Position numbers and translations under genes: made by a program. A DNA stretch of 64,000 nucleotides from an alpha proteobacterium HIMB5 (GTDB lineage Bacteria; Pseudomonadota; Alphaproteobacteria; Pelagibacterales; Pelagibacteraceae), in contig CP003809.1 of the NCBI GenBank assembly GCA_000299095.1, positions 1,050,001 through 1,114,000 on the forward strand, given 5' to 3'. Below the pieces are notes generated by a model, which had not been told where the DNA came from, made no database searches, and saw nothing but the letters and a program-made list of their open reading frames with translations. This document shows positions 56,000-63,828 of this stretch, one piece after another. The first letter of the stretch is position 1. The number at the start of each line of letters is the position of its first letter.

Positions 56000-57483
56000 G
56001 AGTTGTTAACTAAATTTAATTGTTTGTTTGATTGGTCTTTAATCTTCTTTTTCTCTTGAGCATATTCAATAGCATCTGTTCTATCTTTGTAGAAAGACTT
56101 TTTAAAAATGTTTGCAAATTCATCAAACAAACCTGTTCGGCGATTACTTTTAAAATGCTTTCTCTCAACCTCTAATAGGCTCCTTGCTATCTCGAATATC
56201 ATCTCATCCGAACCACACGTTTCCTTAAGTATATTTAAGACATCTCTATCAAAAACATGACTATCTTCTAATGGTTCAAAACTATATTCTCCTTTAGCTT
56301 CTTCTTCACAAATAGAGGGCAATACATCGTCTGTCTCTAATTTATCATAAAACCAAATCTTTCTAATTTGGTCTAATTCTGCTTGCGTAATTAATTGTAG
56401 TTTTTTTAAATCTTCTGGTAACTGCTTGTTGCTTCTCATTTTGTTTTGAGCTTGTAATAACTTTCTAAGCCACTCTTCTCTACTCGATTTTAAATATGGA
56501 CCTGGTACAGCTTTATCATTTTCTGCACCCATTAATTGGACGTTACCTTTTAATCTTCTAAAATCTCTTTTCTCAATATCTTTTACTGTTAATTCATTTC
56601 GCATTTGCAATAGAGGTTCCATCCATGATTTTTCACTGTCGTTTTGAACCATGGCTGACATACTTTTATCTTCTCTAACTAATGTACAAACCCAACAACC
56701 AAATCTACTATCACCACAAGAAGGTGTTGATGTATCAACAACTAAAGGACATTCTCCTCCATCGGTTGCACCCTGATACATAGATAAAAGATCTTTATTA
56801 TTTATTCCCCAAGGAGATTTATCTTGTAAAAGATAAAGCCAAACATCATCATTAGTCCAATCTTTGATAGGTAAAAAGCTTACAATATTTGATAAATTTG
56901 CATGTTTTTGGAAGTTTTCTCTTGTGGCTTCTTTTTCTAATTTGGTAATTGAAATCAAACGATTAGAACTTTCAGCTTTTCTAGTACCAATTACAAGCAC
57001 TGCTTCACCACTATCTGATGCTAACTTTCTTAAATATCGATCACTTGGTCTAATTTTCATTCTCTCTGTGCACCATCTAAATTTAGTATTTGGTGCTGGA
57101 TAACCCTTACCAATTAAATTAACCCAAAAAGTTTCTTCGATATTTGGAGTGAGCAATGATGGAAATATTGGTAATGACTTTTCTTTTGCTTTTTCTCTTA
57201 ATAAATCAATAGAACTCTTAACCCAAGTAGCAACAACTGGATTTTCAACCAAAGTATCTGTTGTAATAACATATAAAGGTTTAATTGTTTTATTTTCAGA
57301 TTTAAGTTTTTCTAAAACACGCCACATCAATTGTAAGCAAGCACTACTATCCTTACCACCTGAATAACCAACCACCCAAGGGTTTTGGTCCTCTAAATAA
57401 AGCTTTGCAACATGATTAACTAATTTATCTATGGTTGCTTTAAAACCTAGTTCATTAAAATAAGATTTCTTTTTATTTTCCAT
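55996..57483 (-). CDS. dndC: DNA sulfur modification protein DndC
   Basis: DndC is an ATP-pyrophosphatase of the PAPS-reductase family with a [4Fe-4S] cluster that carries sulfur to DNA. The 495-residue protein has the PP-loop SGGKDS at residues 41-46. Four clustered cysteines lie at about residues 245-267 (GECPLV, PSCGDS, CWVC). The KRDFRRLKG and PGPYL segments that follow are family-typical. It overlaps dndB by 11 bases and dndD by 4. Its sulfur donor is expected to be the cysteine desulfurase DndA, encoded divergently. Confidence 0.96.
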   Translation of the reverse strand: MENKKKSYFNELGFKATIDKLVNHVAKLYLEDQNPWVVGYSGGKDSSACLQLMWRVLEKLKSENKTIKPLYVITTDTLVENPVVATWVKSSIDLLREKAKEKSLPIFPSLLTPNIEETFWVNLIGKGYPAPNTKFRWCTERMKIRPSDRYLRKLASDSGEAVLVIGTRKAESSNRLISITKLEKEATRENFQKHANLSNIVSFLPIKDWTNDDVWLYLLQDKSPWGINNKDLLSMYQGATDGGECPLVVDTSTPSCGDSRFGCWVCTLVREDKSMSAMVQNDSEKSWMEPLLQMRNELTVKDIEKRDFRRLKGNVQLMGAENDKAVPGPYLKSSREEWLRKLLQAQNKMRSNKQLPEDLKKLQLITQAELDQIRKIWFYDKLETDDVLPSICEEEAKGEYSFEPLEDSHVFDRDVLNILKETCGSDEMIFEIARSLLEVERKHFKSNRRTGLFDEFANIFKKSFYKDRTDAIEYAQEKKKIKDQSNKQLNLVNNS

Positions 57484-58558
57484 TTTTCTTTATTTTGCTC
57501 TCTAAAGCTTTCTCTTTTGTGTTTAATCTAACACCCAAAGCTTTCTTGATTAAATTTGATGCTAAAATAATACTGTTAGTATTTTTAACGACCCTGCCAT
57601 TAATAATTACTCTTCTATGCCATTCTGGATCATTTTTAAGCCAGTTAACTTTATGTAAATTTTTTAATTTTGTTTTCCAATTAGATGGGAATTGATTTAT
57701 CAAATCTTTACCCGCTACCCCAATTGCTTGAAGAATAATTACATGAGTGTGGATATAATCTCTTCTAACCTCAGCGGCTGATTGATTGCCTAATCGAACC
57801 CCTTTCCATTGATCCATATTTTGTCCTACAGTTTCCCAAAAGGCAGAAACCAGTTTAACCTGGTCTTCTATTTTCTTATTTTTTTCTAAATCAATTAAAT
57901 TTTTAGAAGCAGAGTAAATTCCAGAAAAAGGAAATAATTTTGAGGATCTTTCAGCAATTGTTGATCTTTCCATTTCAACAACACCTTTAAAAACTTCAGT
58001 TTCATAAACTACTCTTCTTATAACCTCTGCTATAGGGTCTCTGTGATCGTATAATCTTGCAATAGAAGTTGCTGGTCTAATTGCATGTCTATTTAAGTCA
58101 GAGAACATTTGCTGTGATTTTTTAAGACCTTTGTCTTTGAAAAAAACTACCGCTATTGTTTCATTAGACAAAGAAGGGTTATCCTGTAATGCTTTTTCTA
58201 TTGCAGCTCTTCTGTGTTGACCATCATTGATCATTAATCTTGCATCACCAGAAATTTCAAGTTCACCAACTTCGCTATCTCTTCCATTAATCTTTAAAGG
58301 TTTAAAATTTATCCTTCCATCTATTGATGCGGTTAGAGCTGAGAAAATATAATTCTTTGGGTTATCAACTATATATTTTGCAATCTCTGGTATTCGAGAT
58401 TTATTGATATGTCTTTGGGCACGAAGTTCTGTTGGGATCGTTGCTTCATTAAATAAAAATAATCTTGGAATAGTTGCCATCTCACAAACAACTGTATAAA
58501 AATCATCTCCAGACTGACGTCCTTTGATAGCAGCGAACTTGTGAACATTTAAACTCAT
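57473..58558 (-). CDS. dndB: DNA sulfur modification protein DndB
   Basis: DndB (361 residues) has the ParB/sulfiredoxin-like DGQHRRAAI motif at about residues 112-120. FSDLNRHAIRPATSI and LYDHRDPI, typical of the DGQHR family, also occur. In other bacteria DndB is not needed for modification itself. It adjusts modification level and has been reported to repress dnd transcription in Salmonella. It is first in dndBCDE, and an operator-like palindrome lies just upstream at 58590-58615, so autoregulation is plausible. Confidence 0.94.
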   Translation of the reverse strand: MSLNVHKFAAIKGRQSGDDFYTVVCEMATIPRLFLFNEATIPTELRAQRHINKSRIPEIAKYIVDNPKNYIFSALTASIDGRINFKPLKINGRDSEVGELEISGDARLMINDGQHRRAAIEKALQDNPSLSNETIAVVFFKDKGLKKSQQMFSDLNRHAIRPATSIARLYDHRDPIAEVIRRVVYETEVFKGVVEMERSTIAERSSKLFPFSGIYSASKNLIDLEKNKKIEDQVKLVSAFWETVGQNMDQWKGVRLGNQSAAEVRRDYIHTHVIILQAIGVAGKDLINQFPSNWKTKLKNLHKVNWLKNDPEWHRRVIINGRVVKNTNSIILASNLIKKALGVRLNTKEKALESKIKKNGK

Positions 58559-58589
58559 AAAACCAATAAATTAGTAGAATCTTGTTAAT

Positions 58590-58636
58590 TTGTATGTTAT
58601 TTATTTAACATACAATAATTAATATTCAACATACAA
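58590..58636. promoter_or_regulatory. Palindromic operator-like region between dndB and dndA
   Basis: TTGTATGTTA (58590-58599) and TAACATACAA (58606-58615) form a perfect 10-bp dyad with a 6-base spacer. A third half-site, AACATACAA (58628-58636), ends 2 bases before the dndA ATG. Three copies in an 80-base divergent promoter region indicate a dimeric regulator controlling both dndBCDE and dndA. DndB or the alphaCTD-sigma4 protein are the local candidates. No clear Shine-Dalgarno precedes dndA, so a bound protein would also cover its start. Confidence 0.7.
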
Positions 58637-58638
58637 AA

Positions 58639-59772
58639 ATGAGCATTTATTTAGACTGCAACGCAACATCACCATGCGAACCTGAGGTTGTAAAAGTAAT
58701 GAGTCAATTTTTAATTACAGATTTTGGTAATGAAGGATCGCATACACATATCTACGGAACTCAGGCAAAGAAAGCTGTGCAAGATGCAAGGGATAACATT
58801 GTTGATTTAGTTGATGCCTCAAGAAATGAAATAGTTTTTACAAGTGGTGCAACTGAAAGTAATAATATTGCAATTTTAGGTCTTAAAGAATACGGAATTC
58901 AAAACAATAAAAAACACATCATTACTTCAGCTATAGAACATAAAGCAGTTTTAGAACCCATTGATGAACTTAAAAAATTAGGTTTTGAAGTAGATATTTT
59001 AAATGTTGATAGTTCTGGGAGAGTAAATCCTGAAGATGTTAAAAAAAGTTTAAGGGATGACACTTTAATAATCAGTATTATGGGGGTAAATAATGAAACA
59101 GGTATTTGTCAGCCCATTAAAGAAATAAGTGACATAATCAAAGACCATGAATGCTATTTTCATGTAGATGCTGCCCAACTTTTTGGGAAAGATTTGGAGA
59201 CATTAAAAGATAAGAGAATAGATTTATTAAGCATTAGCGGACATAAGATTAATGGGCCGAAAGGAATAGGTGCATTAATAACTCGTCTTAGAAACTTTAA
59301 TAAACCTCCATTAAAACCTTTAGTATTTGGTGGTGGACAAGAGGCAAAATTGAGACCTGGTACATTACCTGTCCATTTAATAGTTGGTCTTGGAATGGCA
59401 GCTAAAATAGCAAAAAAAGATTTTAAAAAAAGACAGGATAAAAATAAGAAAATTTATGATCAAGTAATAAAATTGATGAAAAATTTAAATGGTAAATTAA
59501 ACGGCGATGAAAAATATTTACTTGGAAATTGTGTAAATTTTTCTATCCCAAGTGTAGATGCTGAAGCATTCATGTTAACTACAAAAGATTTAATTGCAAT
59601 TAGTAATGGGAGTGCCTGTACTTCTTCAACTTACGAACCTTCACATGTAATAAAAGCAATGAATACAGATGAAAATGTAATTAAAGGTGCGGTAAGAATT
59701 TCATGGTGTCATTTAACAGAAGATAAAATTCCTATTGAAGAAATTCAGGAAAGATTGGAAAATATTATTTAA
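58639..59772 (+). CDS. dndA: Cysteine desulfurase DndA (IscS/NifS-type)
   Basis: DndA supplies persulfide sulfur to DndC. The 377-residue class V PLP enzyme has TSGATESNNIAI, HVDAAQLFGK, the PLP lysine K203 in SISGHKINGPKG and the active cysteine C327 in NGSACTSSTYEPSH. It diverges from dndBCDE exactly as in Streptomyces-type dnd loci, which supports DndA over a housekeeping IscS, although the sequence alone cannot separate them. Its end overlaps the convergent dprA-like gene by 4 bases. Confidence 0.93.
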   Translation: MSIYLDCNATSPCEPEVVKVMSQFLITDFGNEGSHTHIYGTQAKKAVQDARDNIVDLVDASRNEIVFTSGATESNNIAILGLKEYGIQNNKKHIITSAIEHKAVLEPIDELKKLGFEVDILNVDSSGRVNPEDVKKSLRDDTLIISIMGVNNETGICQPIKEISDIIKDHECYFHVDAAQLFGKDLETLKDKRIDLLSISGHKINGPKGIGALITRLRNFNKPPLKPLVFGGGQEAKLRPGTLPVHLIVGLGMAAKIAKKDFKKRQDKNKKIYDQVIKLMKNLNGKLNGDEKYLLGNCVNFSIPSVDAEAFMLTTKDLIAISNGSACTSSTYEPSHVIKAMNTDENVIKGAVRISWCHLTEDKIPIEEIQERLENII

Positions 59773-60716
59773 TTAAATTCAAATCCTTTTTGATTATCAT
59801 CATTTTTTAACTTTGGTTTACTTAATTCTTTTTTAATAATATTAATTGCATTTTCATTATCAATCTCAATACCACCCATTTTTATCAAATCCTGATTACC
59901 TTTAGCTTCCTCTACAATCAATGGATTCACAACAAATAAAGGAATTTTATATTTTATGGCTAACTGTCCTGAATTAAAGGTTCCACTCATATTTCCTTTA
60001 TCATCTTTTTCTGGCCCTGATTGAATTACTACAACTGCTTTGGATAAACCAATTATGGTTTTATTTCTTATCATTGCTCTTGAAGCAGACCAGTCATCTT
60101 TCGGTAAAAATTCTGAAACTGCAAGTATGTGTCCTGTCCATTTTTTATCTTGAAACTCTTTTTTTTTTTTAAATTTAGTAATTCCATGACTTAATACAAA
60201 TGTTGTAGTGCCATCATTTTCAAGCGATGATAGATGGGAGAGACTATCTACTCCTTTGGCATAGCCAGAAATAATATTGAATCCTTCATTAGATAATTCC
60301 TTGCTAATATTTTTAGTATATTTAATCCCGTTTTCACAAACATTTCTTGATCCCACAATTGCAATACCTTCACTATTAAATAATTCAACTTTACCCCCAT
60401 AAAATATAATTGGCGGTGAGTCATTACCTAAATTATCTAAAAGTGTCTTGGGATATTTTTTTGATTCAAGAGTTAAAATATTTATATTCTTTTTTAGAAC
60501 ATTCTCATACTCTCGAAAACAAAGTTCATCCTTAATATCCTTCCAATTTAGAAAATGTTTTTGATTATCTAGATTTTTTTCAATAAAATTTTCATCAAAT
60601 TTTATTGATTTTTCTTTTTGCTTTTTAAAATTATTATAAATTTTATGTATTGTTTTAGGCCCAATACCTTTTGTGCTTAACAATTTATACCAAGTATAAT
60701 CTTCATCTATTTTCAT
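59769..60716 (-). CDS. DprA/Smf-family (SLOG) protein
   Basis: This 315-residue protein has an N-terminal HhH-like segment (LSTKGIGPKTIHKIY). A DprA Rossmann domain covers about 85-290, with AIVGSRNVCENG, SGYAKGVDSLSH and an MSGTFNSGQLAIKYKIPL stretch. DprA loads RecA on incoming single strands in transformation, but relatives are also found in conflict systems as nucleotide sensors. Its ATG overlaps the phosphoribosyltransferase stop (ATGA), forming a two-gene unit. Its sequence is diverged, so a role other than competence is likely. Confidence 0.88.
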   Translation of the reverse strand: MKIDEDYTWYKLLSTKGIGPKTIHKIYNNFKKQKEKSIKFDENFIEKNLDNQKHFLNWKDIKDELCFREYENVLKKNINILTLESKKYPKTLLDNLGNDSPPIIFYGGKVELFNSEGIAIVGSRNVCENGIKYTKNISKELSNEGFNIISGYAKGVDSLSHLSSLENDGTTTFVLSHGITKFKKKKEFQDKKWTGHILAVSEFLPKDDWSASRAMIRNKTIIGLSKAVVVIQSGPEKDDKGNMSGTFNSGQLAIKYKIPLFVVNPLIVEEAKGNQDLIKMGGIEIDNENAINIIKKELSKPKLKNDDNQKGFEFN

Positions 60717-61285
60717 ATCGAGTCTTTTTTTGTAGTGGTTTTTGTAATTGTTAATGTGAATACATCTTGTACATCACCTTCATTGTATAAAACTCTCGTT
60801 ATCTCTTTTAAAGTGGAGCCTGTTTGACAAACATCATCAAATAATAATATTTTTTTATTTTTTAGAATTTTGTTATTTATTTTAAAAACTCCTTTTAATT
60901 TCTCCTCTTTTTCTTTGGCGGAAATATCATTATCTTTCATAAACTCAGTGGTTTTAATTTTTTGTAGACAATCATAATTAACGGGAATATTTAATTTCTT
61001 TCCCAACAATTTTGCAATTTCTATTACAGGCTGAAAAGCTCTATTGGTGTCTGAAGGTGGTACTGGCACTATGCAAAACAACCATTTAGTGACATATCTA
61101 GTTTTCATGAACTCATAAGCTTTATTTGCTAAAGGTTCAATTCTGCTTTTATCTTTATTGTACTTTAATTGATAAAGCATCTCACCAATTTCAGTTCTTT
61201 TTGGAAATATAGCCATATGTTTATCTAATGCCCATCCTCCTTTCCAGTTTCCAGTTAAAATTTTTCCGGTAATGCTATTTTTCAT
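60713..61285 (-). CDS. ComF-like phosphoribosyltransferase
   Basis: This protein of about 190 residues (ATG at 61285; TTG one codon earlier is possible) has the type I phosphoribosyltransferase PRPP loop DDVCQTGST at about residues 150-158. The ComF-like IVPVPPSDTNRAFQPV segment is near residue 75. It lacks the N-terminal zinc finger of ComF. Pairing with a DprA/SLOG protein recalls proposed nucleotide-based conflict systems, in which the PRTase could modify a nucleotide or ribose. It is placed directly beside the Dnd island, convergent with dndA. Confidence 0.85.
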   Translation of the reverse strand: MKNSITGKILTGNWKGGWALDKHMAIFPKRTEIGEMLYQLKYNKDKSRIEPLANKAYEFMKTRYVTKWLFCIVPVPPSDTNRAFQPVIEIAKLLGKKLNIPVNYDCLQKIKTTEFMKDNDISAKEKEEKLKGVFKINNKILKNKKILLFDDVCQTGSTLKEITRVLYNEGDVQDVFTLTITKTTTKKDSI

Positions 61286-61326
61286 CAAGAATTTTTCAGT
61301 AATTTTATAATAATTTACTCACAATC

Positions 61327-61356
61327 TTGACATCATTACAATATAAATTTTATATT
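61327..61356 (+). promoter_or_regulatory. Sigma-70-like promoter
   Basis: A perfect -35 box TTGACA (61327-61332) and a -10 box TATATT (61351-61356) are separated by 18 bases. The start codon of the 203-residue ORF follows 14 bases after the -10 box, so the transcript would have a very short or no leader. This is one of the best promoter matches in the window. Confidence 0.55.
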
Positions 61357-61370
61357 GGTTAAAATAATAA

Positions 61371-61982
61371 ATGATAAGTAAAAAAATTTTTACCTTAACG
61401 CCATATTTTTCAAATTTAATCCATTCTACTTACTCTAAGTCTTACACAATCATTTATGATCAATTCAATGAAGCAATTAAAATTCCTCAAAAATGGGTAG
61501 ATGATATTAAAAATGTTGAGTTCAATGAATTATTAGCAAGTTCTGTTGGACCTCTTGCTTTATTTTTTAATTGGAAAAAAAGACATAAAGAAGAGTTTTC
61601 AGAAATAGCATCAGGTGTACTTGCTTCAAGTTTTGTACACGGTGACCCAGTTGGAACTATAACCTCAATAGTGGTACTTGCTTATAGATATGACAAATCA
61701 TCTAACAAACAGGAAATGAGAAATCTAAAGTGGGGTATTATCAAAGGTGGTGCTAGTGTTAGTGCATTCGCTTTAACAATTAAAGCAATGGGAGTTTCTT
61801 TATTAAGTTTTCTAGTTGGTATTTGTATTGCTGCTGTTGTTCGAAAAACAGTTTCAACATTAAGATTTTTTGAATATCTAAAATTTATTAGATCTCTTAA
61901 AGTTAAAATTCCTCAATTAAAAAAGAAAATTTCAAGAAGAGATTTTATATCTCTTAAAATATTTGAATTTAAAAATGCGTAA
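61371..61982 (+). CDS. Unknown membrane protein, 203 residues
   Basis: I do not recognise this protein. A mostly soluble N-terminal part (1-85) is followed by a weak hydrophobic stretch at about 90-105 (VGTITSIVVLAYRY). A clear pair of membrane helices lies at about 128-160 (GASVSAFALTIKAMG, SLLSFLVGICIAAVV), and the tail is basic. It has its own promoter and is monocistronic. Its end abuts the convergent 139-residue gene. Confidence 0.75.
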   Translation: MISKKIFTLTPYFSNLIHSTYSKSYTIIYDQFNEAIKIPQKWVDDIKNVEFNELLASSVGPLALFFNWKKRHKEEFSEIASGVLASSFVHGDPVGTITSIVVLAYRYDKSSNKQEMRNLKWGIIKGGASVSAFALTIKAMGVSLLSFLVGICIAAVVRKTVSTLRFFEYLKFIRSLKVKIPQLKKKISRRDFISLKIFEFKNA

Positions 61983-61984
61983 TT

Positions 61985-62404
61985 TTAACCACTGTTAATT
62001 CTATTTTTAAATCTAAAATAAATTTTTGATATTGGCTTATATAAAATATCTGACTCAAATTTTGAAATATCGCCATAATGTTTGTATGCTCTCATAAGAT
62101 ATATCAGGATATCAATATTTTTTGGTTGTGTTACAAATTTTTCATCTAATTCACATAATTCATCAGTTAAATTTTCAAAAATTTTTTTTTTATTCTCATT
62201 ATCTAAATTACTAAAGTGAATTCCTTCAGGTACTGTTGGATTTGATTTTGAAATTTCTTTTAAAATTTCTAAATCTAATTTTAATTTTTTTGAGGAATTA
62301 TAAATTATAGCAGTTTGATACTCTGTGTGTGCAGGACAAGTACATAAATTAAGGTATTTATCTATCGTTTTTGAATAATCTATAAATTTTTTTAGCCAAG
62401 ACAT
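61985..62404 (-). CDS. Unknown 139-residue protein
   Basis: I do not recognise it. The product is soluble and helical. A CTCPAH segment at residues 22-27 could bind a metal. A TPR-like run near the end (NIDILIYLMRAYKHYGDI) suggests a helical-hairpin fold. It follows a possible 30-residue membrane peptide gene by 5 bases and converges on the 203-residue membrane protein gene. Confidence 0.7.
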   Translation of the reverse strand: MSWLKKFIDYSKTIDKYLNLCTCPAHTEYQTAIIYNSSKKLKLDLEILKEISKSNPTVPEGIHFSNLDNENKKKIFENLTDELCELDEKFVTQPKNIDILIYLMRAYKHYGDISKFESDILYKPISKIYFRFKNRINSG

Positions 62405-62409
62405 ATAAA

Positions 62410-62502
62410 CTAAAATCCTAAAAAAAGCTTAGCTATATAAAATAGCCCAAAACAGATAACTACAAATAATAATAATCCTGAAAAGAAATTCCAAATAAAC
62501 AT
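62410..62502 (-). CDS. Possible 30-residue membrane peptide
   Basis: An ATG at 62502 opens a 30-codon frame ending at 62410, 5 bases before the next gene. The product is one hydrophobic helix (GLLLFVVICFGLFYIAKLFL) with few charges, like many small membrane peptides. No strong ribosome-binding site is seen. Random AT-rich DNA often makes such frames, so confidence is low. Confidence 0.35.
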   Translation of the reverse strand: MFIWNFFSGLLLFVVICFGLFYIAKLFLGF

Positions 62503-62537
62503 AATTTATAATAACATAAATATTATCTTTAGTAAAA

Positions 62538-62990
62538 ATGAGCAAAAAAGATTTTAATAGAAACCCTAAAGGAACTAATCAATGGGTACTTCGCACTGAT
62601 GAAGAGTTACAAAAAATTATAGATAGCAAGCCTCGCAATTGGACTAAAAAAGATTTTAGAGGAGAAACTAAGCTTAATAAGATTAAATACTTAACTAGAA
62701 AAGAAACTGATAGACCGGGCCTTAAATTTTATCACTCAGGTAAAAGAATAAATATGAGTAACATTATAAAACATTCAACTAAAGAAAGCATAGATCAATA
62801 TAAGAAGGGTGAAATTGATATAAATACTTTCAAAAATAGAGCTTCTACTAAAAAAATTAGAGATCAAATGAGCACTAAAGAGAAAGAAGAATATGATAAA
62901 AAAATATATGCAAATTTAACTGAAGAACAATTAGAAGCTAAAAGAGAAAGACAAAAGAAGTGGTATTACGAACAAAAAGAGGAAAATTAA
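62538..62990 (+). CDS. Unknown 150-residue highly charged protein
   Basis: I do not recognise it. It is rich in lysine, glutamate and arginine and has no membrane segment. It reads as helical with an N-terminal NPKGTNQWVLRTDEEL block and a C-terminal coil (NLTEEQLEAKRERQKKW). The make-up suggests an RNA- or DNA-associated protein; this is inference. It overlaps the end of the convergent 121-residue gene by 4 bases. Confidence 0.65.
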   Translation: MSKKDFNRNPKGTNQWVLRTDEELQKIIDSKPRNWTKKDFRGETKLNKIKYLTRKETDRPGLKFYHSGKRINMSNIIKHSTKESIDQYKKGEIDINTFKNRASTKKIRDQMSTKEKEEYDKKIYANLTEEQLEAKRERQKKWYYEQKEEN

Positions 62991-63352
62991 AAATCTATTT
63001 TTGAGCCAAATAAATTATTCAATTCTTTTATTAAATATTTAAATTTTTTTGGAAAACTCATATACCCATTACAATTTTGGGATCTTCCATTTCTGTCTCT
63101 TAGTTTTAATTCCCATTGATATCCATCTAGAAGTTGCTCTTTATCTGGTTCTTTTACAGGATATTTTTTACTCCAGTTCCAAACTCCAATTTCATTAACC
63201 TTGTCCCAGAATGTTAAAATTTTATATTCCTCTAACTTTAAAATTTTTTGATTTTCATTCATAATAATTCTGCCCTCTAAATTATCTAAGAGTTCTACCG
63301 TTTCAGGCGGTTCCATGGAAAATCCACTATAGTAAATAATTTCTTTTTTCAC
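62987..63352 (-). CDS. Unknown 121-residue protein
   Basis: This protein starts at a GTG that overlaps a short upstream frame by one base (TAGTG). Blocks such as IGVWNWSKKYP, DGYQWELKLRDRNG and GYMSFPKKFKYLIKELNNLF are reminiscent of small soluble proteins found near immunity genes, with a tryptophan-containing sheet followed by a helix. I cannot name a family. It sits in a run of small unknown genes. Confidence 0.65.
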   Translation of the reverse strand: MKKEIIYYSGFSMEPPETVELLDNLEGRIIMNENQKILKLEEYKILTFWDKVNEIGVWNWSKKYPVKEPDKEQLLDGYQWELKLRDRNGRSQNCNGYMSFPKKFKYLIKELNNLFGSKIDF

Positions 63353-63414
63353 TAATCCGAAATTAGTTTGTAAGTTAAAACTGCCATCTCCAGAGCAATT
63401 AAAAATTCAATCAT
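63352..63414 (-). CDS. Possible 20-residue leader peptide
   Basis: An ATG at 63414 opens a 20-codon frame (MIEFLIALEMAVLTYKLISD) whose TAG overlaps the GTG start of the next gene by one base. Such a layout would couple translation of the GTG-initiated gene to the short frame. It may equally be chance in AT-rich DNA. Confidence 0.3.
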   Translation of the reverse strand: MIEFLIALEMAVLTYKLISD

Positions 63415-63427
63415 ATTTATTTAATTC

Positions 63428-63823
63428 CTAACTAATATTTAAAGATGGTTTATTTAAGTAAAAGTAAACTTTTTTACAAAAGTGGGGGCTACTTAATAAA
63501 ACTACATTTTCATCAATAGCTTCTAAGCAATCTCCTATCACTTCATCGTAATCTTGATTTTGATAATAAATTATGAAAGCAAACCAATATCTCGTAATTA
63601 AACTATATTTATCAAGATTATCTAATTTCTTTGGAAGTTTAAAAAGGAATTCTTTAAAATTTTCTTTATTTTTAAAACACTTAATAAATAATTTTATTAT
63701 TTTAGGATCACAATTACCTATATTTCTATAGTGAGCTATACCCTCTATATCTTCTAATTCAAATTTAATTCTATCTTCTCTGTATTTATCTAGGTGATTA
63801 TTTAAATAATGTATTTTACCCAT
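63428..63823 (-). CDS. Unknown 131-residue protein
   Basis: I do not recognise it. The product is soluble and helix-rich, with repeats of hydrophobic residues that suggest a TPR- or HEAT-like fold (for example YSLITRYWFAFIIYYQNQDYDEVIGD). It starts 5 bases after the stop of the gene cut by the window edge, with a GAGG ribosome-binding site overlapping that stop, so the two are likely co-transcribed. Confidence 0.65.
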   Translation of the reverse strand: MGKIHYLNNHLDKYREDRIKFELEDIEGIAHYRNIGNCDPKIIKLFIKCFKNKENFKEFLFKLPKKLDNLDKYSLITRYWFAFIIYYQNQDYDEVIGDCLEAIDENVVLLSSPHFCKKVYFYLNKPSLNIS

Positions 63824-63828
63824 TTACC

